From Pseudomonas sp. GM78 (GTDB lineage Bacteria > Pseudomonadota > Gammaproteobacteria > Pseudomonadales > Pseudomonadaceae), in contig NZ_AKJF01000080.1 of NCBI RefSeq assembly GCF_000282475.1, forward strand, positions 1 through 45,794: 45,794 bases of DNA. Direction: 5' to 3'. Positions 35,617 through 42,935 of the stretch are shown here, in pieces; position 1 is the stretch's first letter, and the number at the start of each line of letters is the position of its first letter. The position numbers and the translations under genes were made by a program. The notes beneath the pieces were generated by a model. The model was not told where the DNA came from and did not search any database. It saw only the letters and a list, made by a program, of their open reading frames with translations.

Positions 35617-36717
35617 ATGTTCCGCTATGCCTTGCCCCTCGCGTTGCCAGTCACCCTGGCGTTTTTATTGACCGCGTGCGGTCACGAAGAGGCGCCTGTC
35701 GTCAGCATTCGACCGGCCATGGTGGTCCAGCCAGAGCCTTCGACCCAGGCGATGGAAAGTTACCCCGGTGAAGTTCGCGCCCGCTTTGAACCGGACCTGG
35801 CGTTCCGCATTGGTGGGAAAGTCAGCCGACGACTGGTCGATGAAGGGCAACGGGTCAAGGCCGATCAACCACTGGCGGAACTCGATCCCCAGGACGTGCG
35901 CCTGCAGCTGGAGGCCACCCGCGCCCAGGTCGCGGCCGCCGAAGCCAATCTGAACATGGTGCGTGCCGAGCGTGATCGCTATAAAACGCTGATGGAGCGT
36001 CAGCTGGTCAGCCGCTCGCAGTACGACAATCACGAAAACCTGTACCGGTCCGGTGAAGCGCGTCTTAAACAGATCAAGGCCGAGTTCAATGTCTCGACCA
36101 ATCAGGCCAGTTACGCGGTGCTGCGGGCGCCGCAGGATGGCGTAGTCGCCAAGCGAGCAGTGGAAGTCGGGCAAGTGGTCGCGGCCGGGCAAACAGTGTT
36201 TACCCTGGCCACCGATGGCGAGCGTGAAGTGTTGATCAGCCTGCCGGAAGCGAGCTTCGGCCGCTTCAAGGTCGGCCAACCGGTTTCGGTAGAGCTCTGG
36301 ACACAACCGGATCAGCGCTTCGCCGGACACATCCGCGAGCTGTCGCCGGCCGCCGATCCAAAGTCGCGCACCTTCGCTGCGCGTATCGCCTTCAATGCGG
36401 GCAAGGTGCCGGCCGAACTCGGCCAGAGTGCCCGCGTCTTCGTGCAGACCGCCGAAGCCGTTCCGTTGTCAGTGCCACTGTCGGCGCTGACCGCGGAAAA
36501 CGGCGTGACCTACGTCTGGGTGGTCAGCGCCAACAACACCTTGAAGAAGACCCCGGTACGGGTCGGCGCCTTCGGTGAGAAAACCGTGCCGGTCCTCGAA
36601 GGCCTCAATGCCAGCGACTGGGTGGTGGCCGCCGGTGTCCATGTGCTTCTCGACGGGCAGCCCGTGCGCCCGGTGGATCGCTCCAACCGCGTGGTCAATC
36701 TGGCGGACAAGGAGTAA
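35617..36717 (+). CDS. mexJ: RND efflux periplasmic adaptor (membrane fusion protein), MexJ type
   Basis: Adaptor subunit (366 aa) of a tripartite efflux pump. A lipoprotein signal ends in LLTAC (Cys21), anchoring it to the inner membrane. The lipoyl half-motifs (LAFRIGGKVSRRLVDEGQRV and YAVLRAPQDGVVAKRAVEVG) flank a coiled-coil hairpin (about 100-150). The beta-barrel and membrane-proximal domains follow. It is 6 bp upstream of the transporter gene in one operon. MexJ is preferred over other adaptors because of the divergent mexL-type gene and synteny. Confidence 0.9.
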   Translation: MFRYALPLALPVTLAFLLTACGHEEAPVVSIRPAMVVQPEPSTQAMESYPGEVRARFEPDLAFRIGGKVSRRLVDEGQRVKADQPLAELDPQDVRLQLEATRAQVAAAEANLNMVRAERDRYKTLMERQLVSRSQYDNHENLYRSGEARLKQIKAEFNVSTNQASYAVLRAPQDGVVAKRAVEVGQVVAAGQTVFTLATDGEREVLISLPEASFGRFKVGQPVSVELWTQPDQRFAGHIRELSPAADPKSRTFAARIAFNAGKVPAELGQSARVFVQTAEAVPLSVPLSALTAENGVTYVWVVSANNTLKKTPVRVGAFGEKTVPVLEGLNASDWVVAAGVHVLLDGQPVRPVDRSNRVVNLADKE

Positions 36718-36723
36718 TCCCCG

Positions 36724-39700
36724 ATGGGTTTCAATCTTTCCGCCTGGGCTCTGCGCAATCGCCAGATCGTCCTGTTCCTGATGCTCTTGCTGGCGATCGT
36801 CGGCGCACTGTCCTACACCAAGCTGGGTCAAAGCGAAGACCCGCCGTTCACCTTCAAGGCCATGGTGATCCGCACCAACTGGCCGGGGGCGACCGCACAG
36901 GAAGTTTCGCGCCAGGTCACCGAGCGCATTGAAAAAAAGCTGATGGAAACCGGCGAGTACGAGCGCATCGTGTCGTTTTCCCGCCCGGGTGAATCACAGG
37001 TGACGTTCATCGCCCGAGATTCCATGCACTCGGTGGATATACCGGAGCTCTGGTATCAGGTGCGCAAGAAGGTCAGCGACATCCGCCACACCTTGCCGCC
37101 GGGTATTCAGGGGCCGTTCTTCAACGATGAATTCGGCACCACCTTCGGCAATATCTACGCATTGACCGGCGAGGGTTTCGACTACGCCGTGCTCAAGGAC
37201 TACGCCGATCGCATCCAGATCCAGCTGCAGCGGGTCAAGGACGTGGGCAAGGTCGACCTGCTCGGTTTGCAGGACGAAAAGATCTGGATCGAGCTGTCCA
37301 ACGTCAAGCTCGCCACCCTCGGGTTGCCGTTGGCCGCGGTGCAACAAGCCCTTGAAGAACAGAATGCGGTGTCCACCGCGGGCTTCTTTGAAACCACCAG
37401 CGAGCGATTGCAGCTACGGGTCTCGGGGAATTTTCAGACAGTCGAAGAGATCAAGAACTTCCCGATTCGCGTCGGCGATCGTACGTTCCGCATCTCCGAT
37501 GTCGCGAATGTGCGCCGCGGTTTCAACGATCCACCGGCACCGCGCATGCGCTTCATGGGTGAAGACGCCATCGGCCTGGCCGTGGCCATGAAGGACGGCG
37601 GCGACATTCTGGTGCTGGGCAAGGCCCTGGAAATCGAGTTCGCCCGCATCCAGAAGAATCTCCCGGCCGGCATGCAGCTGCGCAAGGTCTCCGACCAACC
37701 GGCCGCCGTGAAAACCGGGGTTGGCGAGTTCGTCCAGGTGTTGGTCGAAGCGCTGGCCATCGTGCTGTTGGTGAGTTTTTTCTCCCTCGGTGTGCGCACC
37801 GGCATGGTGGTGGCCCTGGCCATTCCACTGGTGCTGGCGATGACGTTCGCCTGCATGTATTACCTGGGGATAGGCCTGCACAAGATCTCCCTCGGCGCCC
37901 TGGTTTTGGCGCTCGGCTTGCTGGTGGACGACGCCATCATCGCCGTGGAAATGATGGCGATCAAAATGGAGCAGGGCTTCGACCGCATCAAGGCGGCGAG
38001 CTATGCCTGGACCAGCACCGCCTTCCCGATGCTCACCGGCACGCTGATCACCGCCGCCGGTTTCCTGCCGATCGCTACCGCACAATCGGGCACCGGTGAA
38101 TACACCCGTTCGATCTTCGAAGTGGTGACCATTGCGCTGCTGGCGTCCTGGGTGGCGGCGGTGCTCTTCGTGCCTTATCTAGGGGAAAAACTCCTGCCGG
38201 ACCTGGCGAAAATTCACGCGGCCAAACATGGCGCAGATCAACCCGACCCCTATGGCACGCCGTTTTACCAGCGCGTCCGGCGTCTGGTGGAGTGGTGTGT
38301 GCGCTGGCGCAAAACCGTGATCACGGCGACGGTGGTGCTGTTCATAGCGTCCATCGTGCTGTTCCGTTTTGTGCCCCAGCAATTTTTTCCGGCATCGGGC
38401 CGGCTGGAGTTGATGGTCGACCTGAAGCTGGCCGAAGGCGCGTCCCTGAGCAACACGGCCGAGGAGGTCAAGCGCCTCGAAGCGTTGCTCAAGGGCAAAG
38501 CCGGGATCGACAACTACGTGGCCTACGTCGGTACCGGCTCGCCGCGTTTTTACCTGCCCCTGGATCAACAATTGCCGGCGGCGAGCTTCGCCCAGTTCGT
38601 CGTCCTGGCGAAAACCATAGAAGAGCGCGAGTCCCTGCGCACCTGGTTGATCACCACCCTCAACGAACAATTCCCGGCCTTGCGCTCGCGGGTCACGCGT
38701 CTGGAAAACGGCCCGCCGGTAGGCTATCCGGTGCAGTTCCGGGTGACCGGCGAGCACATTGAGGAAGTGCGCGCACTGGCCCGCAAAGTCGCGGCCAAGG
38801 TTCGCGAAAACCCCCATGTGGTCAATGTCCACCTGGATTGGGAGGAACCGAGCAAGGTCGTCTATCTGAACATCGATCAGGACCGTGCGCGGGCGCTAGG
38901 TGTGAGCACGGCGAACCTGTCGAAGTTTTTGCAGAGCTCGCTGACCGGTTCCAGCGTCAGCCAGTACCGCGAAGACAACGAGTTGATCGAGATCCTGTTG
39001 CGCGGCACCTTGCATGAGCGCACCGAACTGTCGCTGCTGCCAAGCCTGGCGGTGCCGACCGACAACGGTCGCAGCGTCGCCCTGTCGCAGATCGCGACCC
39101 TGGAATACGGCTTTGAAGAAGGTGTGATCTGGCACCGCAATCGCCTGCCCAACGTGACGGTTCGCGCCGACATCTATGGCAAGGAACAACCGGCGACCCT
39201 GGTGGCGCAGATCATGCCGACCCTTGATCCGATCCGCGCTGAACTGCCTGACGGCTATTTGCTGGATGTCGGCGGTACGGTCGAGGATTCGGCGCGCGGG
39301 CAGAACTCGGTGAAGGCTGGCGTGCCGTTGTTCATCGTGGTGGTGTTGACGTTGCTGATGCTGCAGTTGCGCAGCTTCTCGCGCACGGCGATGGTGTTCC
39401 TGACGGCGCCCTTGGGGTTGATCGGGGTGACGCTGTTCCTGATGGTGTTCCGCCAGCCATTCGGCTTTGTCGCCATGCTGGGGACCATCGCGTTGTCGGG
39501 GATGATCATGCGCAACTCGGTGATCCTGGTGGATCAGATCGAGCAGGATATCGCGGCCGGATTGAAACCCTGGCAGGCCATCATCGAGGCCACGGTGCGA
39601 CGGTTCCGGCCGATTGTGTTGACGGCGCTGGCGGCGGTGCTGGCGATGATTCCGTTGTCGCGCAGTGTGTTTTTCGGGCCGATGGCGGTGGCGATCATGG

Positions 39701-39789
39701 GGGGGCTGATTGTGGCGACGGCGTTGACGCTGTTGTTCCTGCCTGCGTTGTATGCGGCTTGGTTCCGGGTCAAGAAAGAATCCGTTTGA
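36724..39789 (+). CDS. mexK: RND efflux inner-membrane transporter, MexK type
   Basis: Proton-driven drug transporter (1021 aa) with 12 predicted membrane helices and two large periplasmic loops. The proton-relay aspartates are D402 and D403 in LVLALGLLVDDAIIAVEMM. Helix 1 is preceded by the typical FNLSAWALRNRQIVLF, and the C-terminal half contains GTIALSGMIMRNSVILVDQI. P. aeruginosa MexK exports triclosan and erythromycin (known for that organism only). GGAG lies 9 nt before the start. No outer-membrane channel gene follows, so an OprM- or TolC-like protein encoded elsewhere is needed. Confidence 0.92.
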   Translation: MGFNLSAWALRNRQIVLFLMLLLAIVGALSYTKLGQSEDPPFTFKAMVIRTNWPGATAQEVSRQVTERIEKKLMETGEYERIVSFSRPGESQVTFIARDSMHSVDIPELWYQVRKKVSDIRHTLPPGIQGPFFNDEFGTTFGNIYALTGEGFDYAVLKDYADRIQIQLQRVKDVGKVDLLGLQDEKIWIELSNVKLATLGLPLAAVQQALEEQNAVSTAGFFETTSERLQLRVSGNFQTVEEIKNFPIRVGDRTFRISDVANVRRGFNDPPAPRMRFMGEDAIGLAVAMKDGGDILVLGKALEIEFARIQKNLPAGMQLRKVSDQPAAVKTGVGEFVQVLVEALAIVLLVSFFSLGVRTGMVVALAIPLVLAMTFACMYYLGIGLHKISLGALVLALGLLVDDAIIAVEMMAIKMEQGFDRIKAASYAWTSTAFPMLTGTLITAAGFLPIATAQSGTGEYTRSIFEVVTIALLASWVAAVLFVPYLGEKLLPDLAKIHAAKHGADQPDPYGTPFYQRVRRLVEWCVRWRKTVITATVVLFIASIVLFRFVPQQFFPASGRLELMVDLKLAEGASLSNTAEEVKRLEALLKGKAGIDNYVAYVGTGSPRFYLPLDQQLPAASFAQFVVLAKTIEERESLRTWLITTLNEQFPALRSRVTRLENGPPVGYPVQFRVTGEHIEEVRALARKVAAKVRENPHVVNVHLDWEEPSKVVYLNIDQDRARALGVSTANLSKFLQSSLTGSSVSQYREDNELIEILLRGTLHERTELSLLPSLAVPTDNGRSVALSQIATLEYGFEEGVIWHRNRLPNVTVRADIYGKEQPATLVAQIMPTLDPIRAELPDGYLLDVGGTVEDSARGQNSVKAGVPLFIVVVLTLLMLQLRSFSRTAMVFLTAPLGLIGVTLFLMVFRQPFGFVAMLGTIALSGMIMRNSVILVDQIEQDIAAGLKPWQAIIEATVRRFRPIVLTALAAVLAMIPLSRSVFFGPMAVAIMGGLIVATALTLLFLPALYAAWFRVKKESV

Positions 39790-39794
39790 GTCGT

Positions 39795-40165
39795 TGGACT
39801 TGGCGGCCTTTGGGCCGACCAGGTTCTTGGTTGATTGAGTACATATCCGTTGCTGCGGTAACGGCGGCTGGCGGTTTCGCCCTTACGGCGACTCACTTTT
39901 TTTACAAGCGCCAAAAAAAAGTAAGCAAAAAAACGCTCGCCCCAGCGTCCGGCCCCTCGCTAAGGCTCGGCGTTCCTTCGCTCCGGTATCCATCCGGGGA
40001 CACTGCCCTCCGGTTGGCTTCGCTGCACCTACATGCAGCGTGTTCGACTGCGTCGAACGGCGCTACGCGCCAATCCCCGGATGAACACCTCCACTCAGCC
40101 TCCCGAAGGGGCGGGCAGATCAAGATCAAAAGCTGAAGGCGAGCTAACGCTCGGCCTGATGAGTG
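39795..40165. repeat. Structured intergenic repeat, probably a dispersed Pseudomonas element
   Basis: The segment starts near GTTGGACTTGGCGGCCTTTG and includes GAGTACATATCCGTTGCTGC, which I recall from many intergenic regions of fluorescent pseudomonads. It holds a run of hairpins: CGCTGCA/TGCAGCG (40021-40040), GTTCGAC/GTCGAAC (40042-40058), GGCGC/GCGCC (40059-40071), and CGAGC/GCTCG near 40140. It also has long A and T runs around 39893-39935 that can pair. No coding sign is seen. The boundaries are approximate. Confidence 0.6.
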
Positions 40166-40194
40166 GTGAAGAGCGAGTGGATGTACGCCGATCA

Positions 40195-40222
40195 CTGTAG
40201 GAGCGAGCCTGCTCGCGAAGGC
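40195..40222. repeat. Solo REP upstream of the Fic gene
   Basis: CTGTAGGAGCGAGCCTGCTC followed by GCGAAGGC is a single REP without an inverted partner nearby. Confidence 0.8.
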
Positions 40223-40339
40223 TGCTCAACAGTCATCAATGTTCATCGTCAAAGCCAACCTTTCGGATCCTTCTGCCGTAAGTTCCTACAACTATCTCAG
40301 AACCGTCCGATATTGAGACTCGGGGGGCCGGATGTTGTA

Positions 40340-40368
40340 CTCGAAACCCGGTTTTACGAGTTTTCGAG
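40340..40368 (+). promoter_or_regulatory. Compound inverted repeat just before the Fic gene
   Basis: CTCGAAACC-C-GGTTTTACGAG forms an imperfect hairpin with a two-base bulge, and CTCGAAA (40340-40346) can alternatively pair with TTTCGAG (40362-40368). It ends 9 bp before the start codon, so it could be an operator or control ribosome access. Confidence 0.5.
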
Positions 40369-40377
40369 ACAGCGCCA

Positions 40378-41721
40378 ATGAAAAAGCCACCCATGCTGAA
40401 GGGGAGTTCAGACCCGGTTTTCGATTTACTGACGAAATCGCCACACAAGGAACGCCTCTCGCAATACCTCTCCTTGCTCAAGCCCCTGGACGAGCAAGGG
40501 TGCTATCTGCCGTTCGACGAATTGCGCTATCGCTGGGCGTCGGGCCTGGATCCGAATCTGTGCTGGGCCTTGGTCAAGAAAGCTCGAACCGCGCAATACG
40601 TCAGTCTGCTGCCATTGGGTGAGCCAATGCAGTGGGGCAATTTCGTGCTGACACCGATGGCACAAAAAGCGATTTCTGCTGTGGACCGTCAAACGACGAC
40701 GGCCGCGTTGGAGTACATGACCAGCCAAATCGGCGAGAGTGCGCATTTCAGCTACCTGCTCAACGACCTGATCGAAGACGAAGCCATCAGCAGCAGTCAG
40801 CTTGAGGGTGCAGCGACCACCACTCGGGTGGCCAAGGACATGCTCAAGCGCCATCGCCTGCCGCGTACGCCGGATGAGCGAATGGTGATCGGCAATTTCA
40901 AGATGATGAATCTTGCCTGGGAGAAACGTTACGAACCCTTGAGTGTCGAGCTGATCACGGCACTGCATCGCGTTGGCGTATCGGGTATCGATGACGCGCA
41001 ATACTCGCCGGGGGATCTGCGGGTCAATGATGAAGTGGTTGTGCAGGACGGCCAGGGCAATACGGTTCATGTACCGCCACCCGCCGCGGGGCTCGCTGCT
41101 CGATTGCGGGTGCTGTCGAAGTGGATCAATCAATCCCATGACGATCCCCACCGGGTGGATTATCTGCACCCGTTGATCAAAGGGATCGCGCTGCATTTCG
41201 CGCTGGGTTATGAGCATCCCTTTCGCGATGGCAATGGCCGCGTTGCGCGGGCGTTGTTCTACTGGTTCATGTTCAAGAATGATTTCTCGGCGTTTCGTTA
41301 CATCGCGATCAGCGTCTTGCTGCGCAATGCGCCGGTGAAATACGGACGCTCCTATCTCAATACCGAAGCGGATGATCTAGACCTGACGTACTTCATCGAT
41401 TTCCAGTGTTGGGTGGTGCTGCGTGCTGTCAGCAGCTTTACCAAGGCTTACAGGAAAAGTCTTGTGAATGCCGAGTGTTTTGATCGTTGGTTGTCGGAGT
41501 CCGGTTTTTTCGAGCGGCTGAGTGGGAAGCAGCGGGCGGTGTATCAGGTGGCCAGGAGTGGGATGGCGAAAGAGTTTACGGCGGCCAATGTGAGGGAGAA
41601 CCTGGGGTGCTCGTACAACACGGCGTCGGCCACGTTGAATGGATTGGTGGATCTGGAATTGTTCGAGAAGCGCAAGCTGGGGCGAGAGTGGGTGTTTTTT
41701 CTGCGGGTTAAAGCCAGCTGA
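40378..41721 (+). CDS. Fic-domain protein with N-terminal inhibitory motif and C-terminal winged helix
   Basis: A 447-aa Fic protein, expected to transfer AMP (or another phospho-group) to target proteins. The Fic motif HPFRDGNGR lies at 280-288 with all catalytic residues. The class II inhibitory motif S-x3-E-G occurs at 139-144 (SSQLEG), whose glutamate blocks ATP use until released. About 100 residues precede the Fic region. The C-terminal segment (from about 390) looks like a winged helix: GKQRAVYQVARSGMAKEFTA, then NLGCSYNTASATLNGLVDLE. The ribosome site is weak. The last 250 bp look less GC-rich than neighbouring genes. From memory the gene is absent at this position in P. aeruginosa, suggesting insertion. 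Confidence 0.9.
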   Translation: MKKPPMLKGSSDPVFDLLTKSPHKERLSQYLSLLKPLDEQGCYLPFDELRYRWASGLDPNLCWALVKKARTAQYVSLLPLGEPMQWGNFVLTPMAQKAISAVDRQTTTAALEYMTSQIGESAHFSYLLNDLIEDEAISSSQLEGAATTTRVAKDMLKRHRLPRTPDERMVIGNFKMMNLAWEKRYEPLSVELITALHRVGVSGIDDAQYSPGDLRVNDEVVVQDGQGNTVHVPPPAAGLAARLRVLSKWINQSHDDPHRVDYLHPLIKGIALHFALGYEHPFRDGNGRVARALFYWFMFKNDFSAFRYIAISVLLRNAPVKYGRSYLNTEADDLDLTYFIDFQCWVVLRAVSSFTKAYRKSLVNAECFDRWLSESGFFERLSGKQRAVYQVARSGMAKEFTAANVRENLGCSYNTASATLNGLVDLELFEKRKLGREWVFFLRVKAS

Positions 41722-41729
41722 TTTGATTT

Positions 41730-41762
41730 TGATCGTTCCCACGCAGGGCGTGGGAACGATCA
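41730..41762. repeat. Perfect 15-bp palindrome between convergent genes
   Basis: TGATCGTTCCCACGC-AGG-GCGTGGGAACGATCA is a perfect stem with a 3-base loop between the Fic and DUF4197 genes. It could serve as a bidirectional terminator, although no T-run follows on either strand. I recall the GATCGTTCCCACGC word as a separate, frequent intergenic repeat in Pseudomonas. Confidence 0.8.
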
Positions 41763-41772
41763 GGGTTGTGGC

Positions 41773-42462
41773 TTAGAGCGTGCCGAAGACCTTCTTCGCC
41801 AAACTGGTCGCCGCCGCCGCCGGATTCTGGCGGATGGTTTCTTCCTGTTTGCCGATCATCTCGAACAAGCCGTTCAATGCCTGTTCGGTCACATAGTTTT
41901 CGACGTTGGCACTCTTCGCATCGATCACGCCCATGGTCGCCGCTTGCCCGGCGAACGAGTTGTACTGCTGGGCCAGGCCGACCTGGTCGGTGGCTTGCTT
42001 GACGATTGGCAGGAACTTGGCGCGGATCTGTTCGCGGCTGGTCTTGTTCAGGTACTGGGTGGCCGAGTCATTGCCGCCACTGAGGATGCCCTTGGCATCG
42101 TCGACCGTCATCTTCTTCACGGCGTCGACGAGGATCGGCTGGGCCTGGACCACGGCGGTTTCCGCCGCTTTGTTCATGCTGGCTTCCAGTTGATCGACCT
42201 GATCACCCATGCCGAACTGTTTCATCTTGCTGGCCACTTTGCCCAGTTTGCCCGGCAGTTCGATCTTCACGTCCGGGTTGTTGCTGAAGCCGCCCGGGGT
42301 GCCGAGTTGTTTCACGGCCAGTTGCGCGCCTTGGGTCAGGGCGTCCTTGAGACCGCCGGTGGCGTCTTTCTGCGACAGGTCGCTGAGGGACAGTGCCAGG
42401 GCGCTGGCAGAGATCATCAAGCCTGCGCACAGGCCGGCAAAACGTAGAGTAGGGCGGAGCAT
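41773..42462 (-). CDS. DUF4197 periplasmic protein
   Basis: A 229-aa exported protein with a signal peptide (LCAGLMISASALA-LSLSDL) and a DUF4197 domain, an all-helical family of unknown function. Recognisable parts are KDALTQGAQLAVKQLGTPGG, VDDAKGILSGGNDSATQYL and a C-terminal NPAAAATSLAKKVFGTL. The gene is followed upstream (in transcription order) by a YbaY-like lipoprotein gene 23 bp away on the same strand, so the two may form an operon. The role is unknown. Confidence 0.87.
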   Translation of the reverse strand: MLRPTLRFAGLCAGLMISASALALSLSDLSQKDATGGLKDALTQGAQLAVKQLGTPGGFSNNPDVKIELPGKLGKVASKMKQFGMGDQVDQLEASMNKAAETAVVQAQPILVDAVKKMTVDDAKGILSGGNDSATQYLNKTSREQIRAKFLPIVKQATDQVGLAQQYNSFAGQAATMGVIDAKSANVENYVTEQALNGLFEMIGKQEETIRQNPAAAATSLAKKVFGTL

Positions 42463-42485
42463 GGCAAATCCTTTTTCAAAAAGAC

Positions 42486-42884
42486 TTAACGGGCCGCGTC
42501 AACGCGGACCTTCACGGGCTGTGGATCGGAGCCGTCCAGGCGCACGGCGTGATTCTCGGTGGTGATGAACAGCAGTTTGCCATCGACTTCGATGCGTGCG
42601 TTGATCGAGTAACGGTGATTGGGCTCGATTTTCAGCGGGTCGTAGCTCAGGTGGAACGGCAGAGGCACCTGGCCTTTGACCGGGCCACGTTGTTCGTCAA
42701 TGACCTTGGCCGGGGCGTCGGCGAGTGAGATGTCTTGCAGGCTGACGCTGAGGATTGCCGTCGGTGGCAGCGCGATGCGTTGCAGGTAGAACACTTCGCC
42801 ATCGAGGGATGCCTTGGGCGCCGGCGTCGGGTGCTGGCAGGCTGTCAGCAGTACGGCGGCAGCGATCAGGGATAGTTTTTTCAT
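42486..42884 (-). CDS. YbaY-like lipoprotein
   Basis: A 132-aa lipoprotein: MKKLSLIAAAVLLTAC carries the lipobox with Cys16. The mature domain (LDGEVFYLQRIALPPTAILS, LPFHLSYDPLKIEPNHRYSI) belongs to the YbaY/YscW family, a beta-sandwich found in enterobacterial YbaY and type III secretion pilotins. No secretion genes are near, so an outer-membrane housekeeping role is more likely. It ends 23 bp before the DUF4197 start and lies 51 bp downstream of plsB. Confidence 0.87.
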   Translation of the reverse strand: MKKLSLIAAAVLLTACQHPTPAPKASLDGEVFYLQRIALPPTAILSVSLQDISLADAPAKVIDEQRGPVKGQVPLPFHLSYDPLKIEPNHRYSINARIEVDGKLLFITTENHAVRLDGSDPQPVKVRVDAAR

Positions 42885-42904
42885 CGGGAGATCTCCGTAT
42901 CGAC

Positions 42905-42926
42905 GGCGCCAGAACCGACTGGCGCC
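42905..42926 (-). terminator. Hairpin after plsB, terminator-like without T-run
   Basis: GGCGCCAG and CTGGCGCC form a perfect 8-bp stem around a 6-base loop, 9 bp after the plsB stop. No T-tail follows, so termination efficiency is uncertain and read-through into the YbaY-like gene is possible. Confidence 0.5.
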
Positions 42927-42935
42927 TTGATCAAT

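Larger units (their letters stand above)
39790..40377. other. Gene-free region between mexK and the Fic gene
   Basis: The 588 bp contain a structured intergenic repeat (about 39795-40165), a solo REP (40195-40222), about 110 bp of lower-GC sequence with no clear feature, and a compound inverted repeat directly before the Fic start (40340-40368). An open frame across 39759-40136 runs through the hairpins and mexK tail and does not look like a protein. Confidence 0.75.

Noticed and set aside
39759-40136. 125-codon plus-strand frame from the mexK tail into the repeat
   Set aside because: It crosses several hairpins and A/T runs and has no ribosome site or recognisable protein character.
41730-41762. 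Reading the 15-bp palindrome as a standard intrinsic terminator
   Set aside because: No T-run follows on either strand, so I list it as a repeat with possible terminator function.
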